Source of the DNA: Microbulbifer sediminum
GTDB lineage: Bacteria; Pseudomonadota; Gammaproteobacteria; Pseudomonadales; Cellvibrionaceae
Length of the DNA: 64,000 nt
NCBI RefSeq assembly: GCF_021729035.1
Contig: NZ_JAJSAP010000006.1
Span: 1-64,000, forward strand
Direction: 5' to 3'
Shown here: piece by piece, positions 43,888-58,582 of the stretch
Numbering within the stretch: position 1 is the first letter of the stretch
Layout of the letters: each line of letters starts with the position of its first letter
Program-made: the position numbers and the translations under genes
The notes under the pieces: model-generated
The model's input: the letters and a program-made list of their open reading frames with translations, nothing else
Told to the model about the DNA's origin: nothing
The model's database searches: none

Positions 43888-44484
43888 ATGGCAAATATCA
43901 ACCTGTTGCCCTGGCGCCAGGAATACCGCGAGCAAAAGCAGAAAGAGTTTACCCAGGTTCTGGTGGCTGTGGTCCTGGCTGCGGGGGCGGCGTCCTTCCT
44001 GTGGATGAAAACCGTCGACGGCCAGATCGCCAACCAGAATGAGCGCAACCAGATACTGCAGGCTGAAATCAACGTGCTCAACAAGCAGGTAAGCGAGATC
44101 AAGGACCTGAAGAAGCGCCGCCAGGAGTTGATTGACCGCATGCGCGTTATCCAGGAGTTGCAGGGCAACCGTCCGCTGTCAGTGCGTTATTTCGATGAGA
44201 TGGTGCGCGCAACACCGGAGGGCCTCTGGCTGGACAGGCTCAAGCGCAGTGGTAAAACCATCGAGGTCGCCGGCGTGGCCGAGTCCAATAACCGTGTGTC
44301 TTCCTTCATGCGCAACCTGGACAGCTCCGACTGGTATGAATCACCCAACCTGACAGGGGTTACTGCCCGTCCTGAATTCGGTGAGCAGGCCAGCGCTTTC
44401 GAGCTGACAGTCGATGTGACCGGGCGCAAAAAAGACGGCGACCAAGAGCCGGAAGAAGAACAGAACGCGCAAGCGGGCAAATAA
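43888..44484 (+). CDS. pilN: Type IV pilus assembly protein PilN
   Basis: A 198-residue bitopic inner-membrane protein. It begins with the conserved PilM-binding tail MANINLLPWRQEYREQKQK, followed by a membrane helix (about residues 22-42), a coiled coil (about residues 45-85: NERNQILQAEINVLNKQVSE) and a ferredoxin-like periplasmic domain. It pairs with PilO. It starts 2 bp after pilM and is 12 bp before pilO. Confidence 0.96.
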   Translation: MANINLLPWRQEYREQKQKEFTQVLVAVVLAAGAASFLWMKTVDGQIANQNERNQILQAEINVLNKQVSEIKDLKKRRQELIDRMRVIQELQGNRPLSVRYFDEMVRATPEGLWLDRLKRSGKTIEVAGVAESNNRVSSFMRNLDSSDWYESPNLTGVTARPEFGEQASAFELTVDVTGRKKDGDQEPEEEQNAQAGK

Positions 44485-44496
44485 AGGAACTGGCTC

Positions 44497-45117
44497 ATGG
44501 CATTGGAGGATACCCTCAAGCAGCTTAACCAGCTCGATATCAACGATATCGACTTTTCCCGCGTTGGCGTCTGGCCTCTGGCGGGTCGTGTGGCGCTACT
44601 GGTGATTGTGTCGGCCCTGATCGTCGGAGCCGGGTACTATTTCCTTATCAGTGACCGCTACCAGCAGCTGGAGTTCGCCCAGAACAAGGAAAAAGAATTA
44701 TTTGTCGAGTTCGAGAAAAAATCTTTTGAGGCTGCCAATCTTGACGCCTACCGGGAGCAGCTGGCCGAAATGGAAGAGACTTTCGGTGCGCTGCTGCAGC
44801 AGTTGCCGAAGGACACCGAGGTCCCGGGGCTGCTCGAGGATATCGATGAATACGGTCGTGGCAGCGGCCTCACTATCCAGGAAATCGCGCTGGAGGAGGA
44901 GCAGGTAGGGGAGTTCTACGTGGAGCTGCCGATCCGCATCGAGGTGCAGGGTGGCTATCACGAGTTTGGCGCCTTTGTAAGCGGTATCGCGGGAATGCCC
45001 CGGATCGTCACCCTGCACGATTTCACCATAGAGACCAGCAAGGATGGCGGTGCCCTGCTTAATATGGCCATCAACGCCAAGACCTACCGCTACAAAGAGC
45101 AGGAGGGCGAAGGATGA
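44497..45117 (+). CDS. pilO: Type IV pilus assembly protein PilO
   Basis: A 206-residue bitopic inner-membrane protein. A short cytoplasmic N-terminus with LKQLNQLDINDIDFSRVG precedes a membrane helix (about residues 28-50), a coiled coil (residues 55-95) and a ferredoxin-like domain. It forms the PilN/PilO heterodimer of the alignment complex. Its stop overlaps the pilP start (ATGA). Confidence 0.95.
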   Translation: MALEDTLKQLNQLDINDIDFSRVGVWPLAGRVALLVIVSALIVGAGYYFLISDRYQQLEFAQNKEKELFVEFEKKSFEAANLDAYREQLAEMEETFGALLQQLPKDTEVPGLLEDIDEYGRGSGLTIQEIALEEEQVGEFYVELPIRIEVQGGYHEFGAFVSGIAGMPRIVTLHDFTIETSKDGGALLNMAINAKTYRYKEQEGEG

Positions 45118-45644
45118 ACAGGCATTGGATCCCCTTGCTGGGATTGATGGCGCTGGCAGGCTGTAGCCTGGATGGCGGCCACAGTGATCTGCGCCAGAAG
45201 ATGACGCAAATCAAGCAGAAACCCAAGGGCCAGATTGAGCCGATTCCGACCTTCACGCCTTATAGCCCCTATGTATACAGTGCGGCAGCGGAGCGTAGTC
45301 CATTTTCTCGCCCGATGCTGGAGTCGGATCAGCGCCTGGTCGGGCGCCGCCTTGATGTGGCGCCGGACACGGACCGGCAGCGGGAGCTGCTGGAGCAGTT
45401 CAATTTCGATGCGCTGACCATGGTGGGAACACTGTCCCGCGGCGGACAACTGTGGGCCCTTATCGACGACGGTGACGGTGGTATCCACCGCATTACCGTG
45501 GGCAACTATGTGGGCAAGAACCACGGCAAGGTGGTCAACGCCTCGCAATCACAGGTGGATGTACTGGAGATCGTGCCCGATGGCACCGGCGGCTGGCTCG
45601 AGCGGCCGCGCGCTCTGACTTTGGAAGAGAAGGACAACAACTAA
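45114..45644 (+). CDS. pilP: Type IV pilus lipoprotein PilP
   Basis: A 176-residue lipoprotein with the lipobox LAGC (Cys18). The disordered N-terminal region contains the PilN/O-contacting stretch RQKMTQIKQKPKGQIEPIP, then a PSPFxRP-like element (AAERSPFSRP), and a C-terminal beta-domain (MVGTLSRGGQLWALID, then GNYVGKNHGKV). It connects the inner-membrane PilNO complex to the PilQ secretin. It shares a one-base overlap (TAATG) with pilQ. Confidence 0.95.
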   Translation: MNRHWIPLLGLMALAGCSLDGGHSDLRQKMTQIKQKPKGQIEPIPTFTPYSPYVYSAAAERSPFSRPMLESDQRLVGRRLDVAPDTDRQRELLEQFNFDALTMVGTLSRGGQLWALIDDGDGGIHRITVGNYVGKNHGKVVNASQSQVDVLEIVPDGTGGWLERPRALTLEEKDNN

Positions 45645-47863
45645 TGAATAACAAGCAGCTCGCCAAGGTATTGGCCCCATTGAAGGCGCTGTTGCTGGGA
45701 CTGGCGCTGTTTCCGATTGCGCTTCACGCTCAGACGAACCAGTTAAACGATATCCAGTTCTCGGAACTGCCGGGCAGCCGCTTGCAGCTACGCCTGTCTT
45801 TCTCTGACACCCCGCCAGAACCCACCGGTTACACCATCGAGGAGCCGGCGCGCATTGTGATGGATTTTGCCGGTGTGGAGAGTGCCCTGCCGCAGAAGAA
45901 GTACTCCCTCGGTGTGGGCGCTGCACGCAGTGCCGTTGTGGTATCCAGTGATGACCGCACGCGACTGATCGTCAATCTCGACGAGCTGCCGGTGTATACC
46001 AGCGAGCGCCAGGGCAACCAGGTGGTTATGGAGATCGGAGCCGACTCCGCCACTACCGCCAGCGTGGCCTCGGCACCGTCCCGCGCCGCCAGCCAGCGCT
46101 CCAGTGCTATCGATCTTGGCGGGCAGGAGCGTTTCCGCGCTGCCTCCAATGTCGCGATCAATAACGTGGATTTCCGTCGCGGTGAAAGTGGCGAGGGCAA
46201 GGTCATCGTCAGCCTGAGCAATCCCGCGGTAAATATCGATGTGGAGCGCACCCGTGGCAAGATCTACCTCACTTTCCTGGGGGCGGACCTGCCGGATTCA
46301 CTCCGCCAGCGGCTCGATGTTACGGATTTCGCAACGCCGGTGAACGCGATTACCGTGGATTACGACGGTCGCAATACTGTCATCACCGTTGACCCGACAG
46401 ATTCCGATTACGATTACCTCGCCTACCAGGCTGACAATGAATATGTTCTCAGCGTGAAACCGCTGACCGTGGCCCAGCAGCGCGAGAAGGCGCAGGAGTT
46501 CCAGTTTACCGGTGAAAAGCTGTCCCTGAACTTCCAGGATATCGAGGTGCGTTCGGTGCTCCAGCTGATTGCCGATTTCACCGACCTCAACCTGGTGGCC
46601 AGTGATACAGTGACCGGCCGTATCACCCTGCGGCTGGACGGGGTGCCCTGGGACCAGGCGCTGGAACTGATACTGCGTGCCAAGGGCCTGGACAAACGCC
46701 AGGAGGGCAATGTGGTCATGGTGGCCCCGGCCGCTGAGATCGCCGAGCGGGAACGCCAGGAGCTGGAGACCCGCAGGCAGCTGCAGGAGCTGGCTCCGCT
46801 GCGGACCGAATACATACAGGTGCGCTACGCCGACGCGAAGGAACTTTTCAGTCTGTTCCGGGGTGAGCGGCGTGGCGGCCAGGGTGGTGGTGCTGGTCAG
46901 GGCAACTTTGCCGGCGGCAGTGACGATGAAGGCGAGCGCAGCATTCTCTCTGCCCGCGGCAGTGCCATCGTCGATGAGCGCACCAACACTATTATCCTGA
47001 CCGATACCGAGGAGAAGATCGCCCAGTTCCGCCAGCTGATCGAGGCGATTGACGTCCCCATTCGCCAGGTGATGATCGAGGCGCGTATCGTCAATGCCAA
47101 TACGGACTTTATGCGCGAGTTCGGTGTCCGCTGGGATTACACCGAAGACCACGACGTCAGCGACGATACCATCGGCATCGGCTCCGGTCGCCAGGCCTCC
47201 GGCTTCCGTACCGGCGACGGCGCAGTCCCGGACGTCAATGCTCCGCAGGCAGCCTTTAACCCCGTCATCTCCGACCTGAGCATAACCAATCCCGCTGGCA
47301 GCGTGGCGTATGCCATCCTGAAGGAAGACTTTTTCCTGGGCCTCGAGCTGTCAGCCCTGGAAGATGTCGGCAAGGCGGAAATCGTTTCCCAGCCCAAGGT
47401 GGTAACCGGGGACAAGCAGCAGGCCAGTATCCAGTCTGGTGTCGAGATCCCATACCTTGAGGCGACTTCTTCCGGTGCGGCCTCGGTAACCTTCCGGGAA
47501 GCGGTACTGGAGCTGAATGTGACACCGCAGATCACTCCGGACAACAACATCATCATGGACCTGGTGATCGACCAGAACAGTGTGGGTGAGTTGTTCCAGG
47601 ACCTGGTCAGCGGCAGCGCAATCCCGGCGATTAATATCAACTCGCTGCAGACGAAGGTGTTGGTTCGCAACGGGGAAACCATCGTCCTGGGCGGTATCTT
47701 TGAGAGCCAGACCATTGAGAGCGAGACCAAGATCCCGCTGCTGGGCGACATCCCTTACCTGGGCAACCTGTTCAAAACCACGCGTCGCAACGAAGACAAG
47801 CGCGAGCTTCTGATGTTCATCACCCCGCGCATCATGGAAGACGACCTCTTTTTCTCGAAGTAG
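45644..47863 (+). CDS. pilQ: Type IV pilus secretin PilQ
   Basis: A 739-residue outer-membrane secretin. It has a signal peptide (residues 1-29, ending ALHAQ), two AMIN domains (about residues 35-110 and 165-265) that bind peptidoglycan, a short secretin N0 domain (FTGEKLSLNFQDIEVRSVLQ onward), one N1 domain with a Gly/Gln-rich loop near residue 420, and the secretin core. Core motifs: EARIVNANTDFMREFGVRW, VTGDKQQASIQSGVEIPY, and a C-terminal VLVRNGETIVLGGIFES with IPLLGDIPYLGNLFK. It forms the gated pore through which the pilus exits. It is followed after 6 bp by aroK, as in Pseudomonas. Confidence 0.96.
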   Translation: MNNKQLAKVLAPLKALLLGLALFPIALHAQTNQLNDIQFSELPGSRLQLRLSFSDTPPEPTGYTIEEPARIVMDFAGVESALPQKKYSLGVGAARSAVVVSSDDRTRLIVNLDELPVYTSERQGNQVVMEIGADSATTASVASAPSRAASQRSSAIDLGGQERFRAASNVAINNVDFRRGESGEGKVIVSLSNPAVNIDVERTRGKIYLTFLGADLPDSLRQRLDVTDFATPVNAITVDYDGRNTVITVDPTDSDYDYLAYQADNEYVLSVKPLTVAQQREKAQEFQFTGEKLSLNFQDIEVRSVLQLIADFTDLNLVASDTVTGRITLRLDGVPWDQALELILRAKGLDKRQEGNVVMVAPAAEIAERERQELETRRQLQELAPLRTEYIQVRYADAKELFSLFRGERRGGQGGGAGQGNFAGGSDDEGERSILSARGSAIVDERTNTIILTDTEEKIAQFRQLIEAIDVPIRQVMIEARIVNANTDFMREFGVRWDYTEDHDVSDDTIGIGSGRQASGFRTGDGAVPDVNAPQAAFNPVISDLSITNPAGSVAYAILKEDFFLGLELSALEDVGKAEIVSQPKVVTGDKQQASIQSGVEIPYLEATSSGAASVTFREAVLELNVTPQITPDNNIIMDLVIDQNSVGELFQDLVSGSAIPAININSLQTKVLVRNGETIVLGGIFESQTIESETKIPLLGDIPYLGNLFKTTRRNEDKRELLMFITPRIMEDDLFFSK

Positions 47864-47869
47864 ACCAAG

Positions 47870-48400
47870 GTGATCAACCGCGCCATCTTCCTTGTCGGCC
47901 CCATGGGGGCCGGCAAGTCCACCATTGGCAAGCTGCTGGCTGCCGAGTTGCAGTTGCCCTTCGCCGATTCTGACCGGGTGCTGGAAGAGCGCACCGGGGC
48001 GGATATCCCCTGGATTTTTGATGTTGAGGGGGAGGAGGGCTTTCGCCGCCGCGAGAGTGATGTGTTGCGGGAACTCGCCAGTGGCCCGGTACAGGTGGTG
48101 GCCACCGGCGGCGGTATTGTCCTGGCGGAAGAGAACCGGCGACAGTTGCGCAAGCACGGGCTGGTGGTTTACCTGCAGGCGAGTGTCGACCAGCTGCTCG
48201 AGCGCACCAGCAAGAACAGCAATCGTCCCCTGTTACAGGTGCCGGATCCCCGTGCGCGGATCGAGGAGCTGCTGCGGGAACGCGACCCCCTGTACAGGGA
48301 GGTCGCCGATATCATCTGCGATACCGATCACTGCACGCCCCGACAGGCGGCGCTGAAGGTTGCTGCCCGCCTGCACGCCGGGCCTTCACTGCGCGACTGA
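47870..48400 (+). CDS. aroK: Shikimate kinase
   Basis: A 176-residue P-loop kinase from the GTG at 47870. Walker A GPMGAGKST (residues 10-18), the shikimate-binding ADSDRVLEERTG (Asp-Arg), substrate residues in EGFRRRE and the GGG of VATGGGIVL, and a lid Arg in SKNSNRPLL. It phosphorylates shikimate at the 3-OH for aromatic amino-acid synthesis. It is linked to pilQ by 6 bp and to aroB by 141 bp. Confidence 0.97.
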   Translation: MINRAIFLVGPMGAGKSTIGKLLAAELQLPFADSDRVLEERTGADIPWIFDVEGEEGFRRRESDVLRELASGPVQVVATGGGIVLAEENRRQLRKHGLVVYLQASVDQLLERTSKNSNRPLLQVPDPRARIEELLRERDPLYREVADIICDTDHCTPRQAALKVAARLHAGPSLRD

Positions 48401-48541
48401 GCCGACAGCACCCCCCGTGCCGGCTCAACCCTTCCCTCCCTGGCGTGCTAAAGTGCCCGTCGCCGCAATCTGCTGATACAGACTGGTAACCCGATTTACG
48501 CCCCGGCCCAGGGGCTTTTCCGTCGCCAACCGGAGGGCGCC

Positions 48542-49627
48542 ATGCACGAATTGAATGTTGAGCTGGGTGAGCGCAGCTACCCCATCGTGATCGGATCAAA
48601 CCTGCTGGGTAAACCCCGGTGTCTTGCCCCCTATATCCGTGGCCGGCAGGTCTGTGTTGTCACCAACGAGACAGTGGCGCCACTTTATCTGGCACAACTG
48701 CTGGAGAGCCTGCCCGAATGCGACCTGCTGGATACGATCGAACTGCCGGACGGTGAGGCATTCAAGACCATGGATACCGTCAACCGTATCTTTGATCGCC
48801 TGCTGGAGCGGCGCCATAACCGCAGTACCACGCTGGTGGCGCTGGGCGGCGGCGTGGTGGGAGATATGACAGGCTTTGCCGCCGCCTGCTACCAGCGGGG
48901 GGTGGATTTTATCCAGGTGCCGACGACCCTGCTGGCGCAGGTAGACTCCTCCGTCGGTGGCAAGACGGGTGTCAACCACGCCCTGGGCAAGAACATGATC
49001 GGGGCCTTTTACCAGCCCCGCCTGGTGTTGGCGGATATGGATACCCTGGCAACCCTGCCAGCGCGGGAGCTGGCCGCCGGGATCGCCGAAGTCATCAAGT
49101 ACGGGATGATCTGCGATGCGCCATTCTTCGAGTGGCTCGAGCAGAATATGGCGCGCATGCTGGCCAGGGATACACAGGCGCTGGCCTATGCTGTCGAGCG
49201 TAGTTGCCGTGCGAAGGCGGCAGTGGTGGCAGAGGATGAGCGGGAGGCCGGGCGCCGGGCGATACTCAATTTTGGCCACACCTTTGGCCACGCGATCGAG
49301 ACGGTGCAGGGGTATGGTCGCTGGCTGCACGGGGAGGCCGTGGCTGCCGGAATGGTAATGGCCGCGGAGCTCTCGTGCCTGCGTGGCGATATCGGGGCGG
49401 ATGCGGTCGAACGGCTGCGCAGATTGCTGGCCGAGGCGAAGCTCCCGCAGCGAGCTCCCAGGGAGATGACAGTGGGTCAATTCCTCGAGGCCATGGCCGT
49501 GGACAAGAAGGTGATCGACGGCCGGTTACGACTGGTACTTTTACGGCGCGTGGGTGACGCGGCTGTGATCGAGGACACCCCCCGTGAACTACTGGTCGAG
49601 TCATTGCGGGCATGCGGAGCGGTATGA
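48542..49627 (+). CDS. aroB: 3-dehydroquinate synthase
   Basis: A 361-residue NAD- and zinc-dependent enzyme for the second step of the shikimate pathway, standard length. Motifs: the NAD-binding [57 protein letters not shown] (substrate and Lys), the metal-binding Glu in GIAEVIKYG and His in [10 protein letters not shown], plus HGEAVAAGM. The ATG at 48542 has GGAGG upstream. A terminator lies between it and gltB. Confidence 0.97.
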   Translation: MHELNVELGERSYPIVIGSNLLGKPRCLAPYIRGRQVCVVTNETVAPLYLAQLLESLPECDLLDTIELPDGEAFKTMDTVNRIFDRLLERRHNRSTTLVALGGGVVGDMTGFAAACYQRGVDFIQVPTTLLAQVDSSVGGKTGVNHALGKNMIGAFYQPRLVLADMDTLATLPARELAAGIAEVIKYGMICDAPFFEWLEQNMARMLARDTQALAYAVERSCRAKAAVVAEDEREAGRRAILNFGHTFGHAIETVQGYGRWLHGEAVAAGMVMAAELSCLRGDIGADAVERLRRLLAEAKLPQRAPREMTVGQFLEAMAVDKKVIDGRLRLVLLRRVGDAAVIEDTPRELLVESLRACGAV

Positions 49628-49808
49628 CAGCACGAGCCCCAAATCCCGGTAGCTGAGGACTGTTTAACAAAAGCGGATTTGAAAAGAAGATAAGTCGGTT
49701 TTTGCCTTTCTGTACAGAAGATAAGACTGCCAATTCTTGCAATTTCAGGAGGGCGCAAGTAATATTGCGCGCCCTTTGGAAAAAGTGGCCGAGAAAAATG
49801 CTAAGAAG

Positions 49809-49836
49809 AAAAAAGCCCCTAGCGAGGGCTTTTTTT
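49809..49836 (+). terminator. Rho-independent terminator between aroB and gltB
   Basis: AAAAAAGCCC (49809-49818) pairs with GGGCTTTTTT across a 7-nt loop, ending in a seven-T run. A second smaller GC-rich hairpin (GGGCGCAA.../...TTGCGCGCCC) lies just upstream at about 49752-49776. It ends the pilM-aroB unit just before the gltB leader. Confidence 0.8.
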
Positions 49837-49872
49837 GTCTGGGCCCGGTCGAAAGATAATGCGAGGAGATCT

Positions 49873-55770
<5,898 letters not shown>

Positions 55771-55903
55771 CGTGTGTCAGCCGGCTGCCGCCGCCAGGAT
55801 TGGCGCGGTGGTCGGTTTTCCGCAGTATCCACCCCCCCACTGTCCTAGTCCTGTAGTCCTCTGTACAATGGCCGCCCATTTTTCGACCGCGGCCTGTGTA
55901 CCC

Positions 55904-56983
55904 ATGTCCGACAGCAAGTTTCCCGAACTGAAGAACGACCGATTCCTGCGCGCCCTGCTGCGCCAGCCGGTGGATCGCACTCCCGTATGGATGATGCGCC
56001 AGGCGGGCCGTTACCTGCCTGAGTACCGCGCAACCCGCGCCGAAGCCGGCAGTTTCATGGATCTGTGCCGCAATACCGAGCTGGCCTGTGAGGTGACCCT
56101 GCAGCCGCTCGAGCGCTATCCCCTGGATGCCGCGATCCTGTTTTCCGACATCCTGACCATTCCCGACGCCATGGGGCTGGGGCTCTACTTCGAGGAGGGC
56201 GAGGGGCCCAAATTCCGCAAGCCGGTGCGTTCCAGGGCAGAAATAGAGGCGCTGGAGGTGGTCAACAGCGCCCGTGACCTCGACTATGTCATGAATGCCG
56301 TGGCCACCATTCGCCGCGAATTGAATGGCCGGGTGCCCCTGATCGGGTTTTCCGGCAGTCCCTGGACCCTGGCCACCTATATGGTGGAGGGCGGCTCCAG
56401 TCGCGATTTTGCCCGCTGTAAGGCAATGCTGTATTCCCAGCCGGAGCTTATGCACCACCTGCTTTCGGTGCTGGCGGATTCCGTGACCGACTACCTCAAT
56501 GCCCAGATCCGTGCCGGTGCCCAGGCTGTACAGATTTTCGATACCTGGGGCGGCGCCCTGAGCCATGGCGCTTACCGCGAATTCTCACTGCAGTATATGG
56601 CGCGTATTCTGCAAGGGCTGATCAAGGAGGCGGACGGGCGTCCTGTCCCGGCAATTCTGTTCACCAAGGGGGGCGGTCAGTGGCTTGAAGCCATGGCAGA
56701 CACCGGTGCCACAGCCCTGGGGCTGGACTGGACCACGGATATTGGTGCTGCGCGCCAGCGGGTCGGCGATCGCGTGGCCCTGCAGGGCAACCTGGACCCG
56801 GCGGTCCTGTATGCGCCTCCGGAGAAAATTCGCGCTGAAGTGACTGAGGTGCTGGAATCGTTCGGGCGTGGTTCCGGGCACGTCTTCAATTTGGGGCACG
56901 GGATTACACCGAAAGTGGACCCCGAGCACGCGCGCGCCATGATTGAAGCAGTCTGCGAGCTCTCACCGCGCTACCACCAGTAG
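55904..56983 (+). CDS. hemE: Uroporphyrinogen decarboxylase
   Basis: A 359-residue enzyme from the ATG at 55904; the frame is open upstream but only through intergenic sequence. Signatures: the N-terminal [19 protein letters not shown] (residues 24-42), the [14 protein letters not shown] loop with the catalytic Asp, [19 protein letters not shown] and [10 protein letters not shown]. It removes four acetate carboxyls of uroporphyrinogen III, downstream of the hemC/hemD products made elsewhere in this window. A near-consensus -10 (TGTACAAT at about 55861-55868) lies 36 bp upstream of the start. A 7-bp tandem repeat covers the stop codon. Confidence 0.97.
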   Translation: MSDSKFPELKNDRFLRALLRQPVDRTPVWMMRQAGRYLPEYRATRAEAGSFMDLCRNTELACEVTLQPLERYPLDAAILFSDILTIPDAMGLGLYFEEGEGPKFRKPVRSRAEIEALEVVNSARDLDYVMNAVATIRRELNGRVPLIGFSGSPWTLATYMVEGGSSRDFARCKAMLYSQPELMHHLLSVLADSVTDYLNAQIRAGAQAVQIFDTWGGALSHGAYREFSLQYMARILQGLIKEADGRPVPAILFTKGGGQWLEAMADTGATALGLDWTTDIGAARQRVGDRVALQGNLDPAVLYAPPEKIRAEVTEVLESFGRGSGHVFNLGHGITPKVDPEHARAMIEAVCELSPRYHQ

Positions 56984-56997
56984 CCAGTAGCCAGTAG
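56977..56997 (+). repeat. Three tandem copies of CCAGTAG
   Basis: Three perfect 7-bp units start three codons before the end of hemE; the first contains the hemE stop (TAG at 56981-56983). Copy changes downstream of the first unit would not affect the protein. Confidence 0.8.
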
Positions 56998-57153
56998 CGC
57001 CGGGAACCGTAGATATCCTGGCGGGATAGTGGCTCTATCTGTCGCTATATGTACCCGGACCGTGCACCAAAGTGGATTCTCGTGCTATAAAGACGAACTG
57101 GTACGGCCATCAATGTGCGCCGTATCAATAAAATAATGTGAAACAAATAAAAT

Positions 57154-58548
57154 TTGGCGGAAACCCTCACTAGCGTGGCGATCCAGCAGGTCAAGGTTTA
57201 CACGGAACAGTTACAGCGCGGCATGTTTGTGTCCCGGCTCGACAGGCCTTGGACGCATACACCCTTTGCGTTGCAGGGTTTCTATATCCGTGATCTGGAG
57301 GAAGTGCGCCAGCTGCAGAAGTACTGCCGCTACGTCTATGTGGATATCACCAAGACGGTGGGGGATGTGGGTGCCAACTTGCGCAGGCTCAAGCGCCTGA
57401 ACGCTGGTGAGGGCAGGGAGCCCGCAGCACTCTCATCGCGGAACCGCGCCAAAGCTCCTGCCAACATACCCTGCCGGCCAGTCCGGGTTTCCCACCAGGC
57501 CTATCCGCCACCGGTCTCTGCACGCAAAGTGGCGTCGCAGGCGCAAAAATTGTTCCGCCAGCTCGAAATATGCCTGCACGAAGTCATGGTTCAGGTCAGC
57601 AGTCGGGGGCCTTTGCCGATAACCCAGGTCACCGCGGTCGTGGAGGAACTGGTGGACAACGTGCTCCGCAGTCCCGACGCAGCGGCCTGGCTTGCCCGGA
57701 TTCGGGCCAAAGATGAATTTACCTACAAGCACTCGATGCGTGCTGGCATATGGGCGATTATTTTTGGCCGCCATATCGGCCTCGACCGTCACGAGCTGGT
57801 TTTGCTGGGACTTGCCTGCCTCCTGAAAGACGTGGGGAAGCTGCATCTTGATGACCGGGTCCTGCGGGCAGGGCGACGCAATGCCAAGGTCGAGCGTGAG
57901 TATCGCCGCTTCGTCGACCACAGCGTGAAACTCCTGTCTGCTGAGCCCCGCCTCGACCCGCAGGTGGTAAATATTGTCCACTGTCACTGCGAGCGCCACG
58001 ATGGCAGTGGATACCCGCGCGGCCTGCGCGGCGACAATATCCCGGTGCTGGCCCGCATGTGCGGCATCGTCACTTTTTATGACGAAGCCACCAACCCGCG
58101 GGGTGAGGCTTTCCCGGTCGCCCCGTCCCGCGCGGTTGCACAGCTTTACGACCTGCGCGGAATAGCTTTTCATGAGCAGCTCGTAGTGGAGTTTATCCAG
58201 GCGATCGGCCTGTATCCCACCGGCACGCAAGTGGAGCTGTCCACAGGCGAGGTGGCCGTGGTCGTAGAACAGACTTACCACCATCGCCTGCGGCCGCGGG
58301 TAATGGTGGTACTGGATTGTGATGGACAGAAGCTGCCGAAGCCCCGCCTGGTGGACCTGGCTGTAGATGACGACCGCAAGCAGCGCCTGATTGAGCGTGG
58401 CAAACTGGGCCCGGGGGACAAGATTACCATCTTGCAGGACCTGGAGCCGAGCAAGTACCCCGATGTGGACGTGGCTGCGGTGCGGGATCGCTACCTGTTG
58501 CAAAACCGCGGGATTGGGGCAGCGCTTACCCGGCTGTTCTCACGCTAG
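57154..58548 (+). CDS. DUF3391/HD-GYP protein with altered HD motif
   Basis: A 464-residue protein if started at the TTG at 57154; a GTG at 57175 is the alternative, and neither has a good ribosome site. The N-terminal DUF3391 spans about residues 12-65 (VYTEQLQRGMFVSRLDRPW, then FYIRDLEEVRQL). The HD-GYP domain spans about residues 125-400. In canonical HD-GYP phosphodiesterases the HD dipeptide is His-Asp in LLHDIGK; here it is Lys225-Asp226 (LLKDVGK). Other elements are present: His193, His256, HCHCERHDGSGYP (277-288) and FYDEAT. It may be a c-di-GMP sensor or scaffold rather than an enzyme. Location after hemE suggests no metabolic link. Confidence 0.85.
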   Translation: MAETLTSVAIQQVKVYTEQLQRGMFVSRLDRPWTHTPFALQGFYIRDLEEVRQLQKYCRYVYVDITKTVGDVGANLRRLKRLNAGEGREPAALSSRNRAKAPANIPCRPVRVSHQAYPPPVSARKVASQAQKLFRQLEICLHEVMVQVSSRGPLPITQVTAVVEELVDNVLRSPDAAAWLARIRAKDEFTYKHSMRAGIWAIIFGRHIGLDRHELVLLGLACLLKDVGKLHLDDRVLRAGRRNAKVEREYRRFVDHSVKLLSAEPRLDPQVVNIVHCHCERHDGSGYPRGLRGDNIPVLARMCGIVTFYDEATNPRGEAFPVAPSRAVAQLYDLRGIAFHEQLVVEFIQAIGLYPTGTQVELSTGEVAVVVEQTYHHRLRPRVMVVLDCDGQKLPKPRLVDLAVDDDRKQRLIERGKLGPGDKITILQDLEPSKYPDVDVAAVRDRYLLQNRGIGAALTRLFSR

Positions 58549-58582
58549 GCGAATGCTGGCGGCGGTGTGGGGCAGGCGAGAG

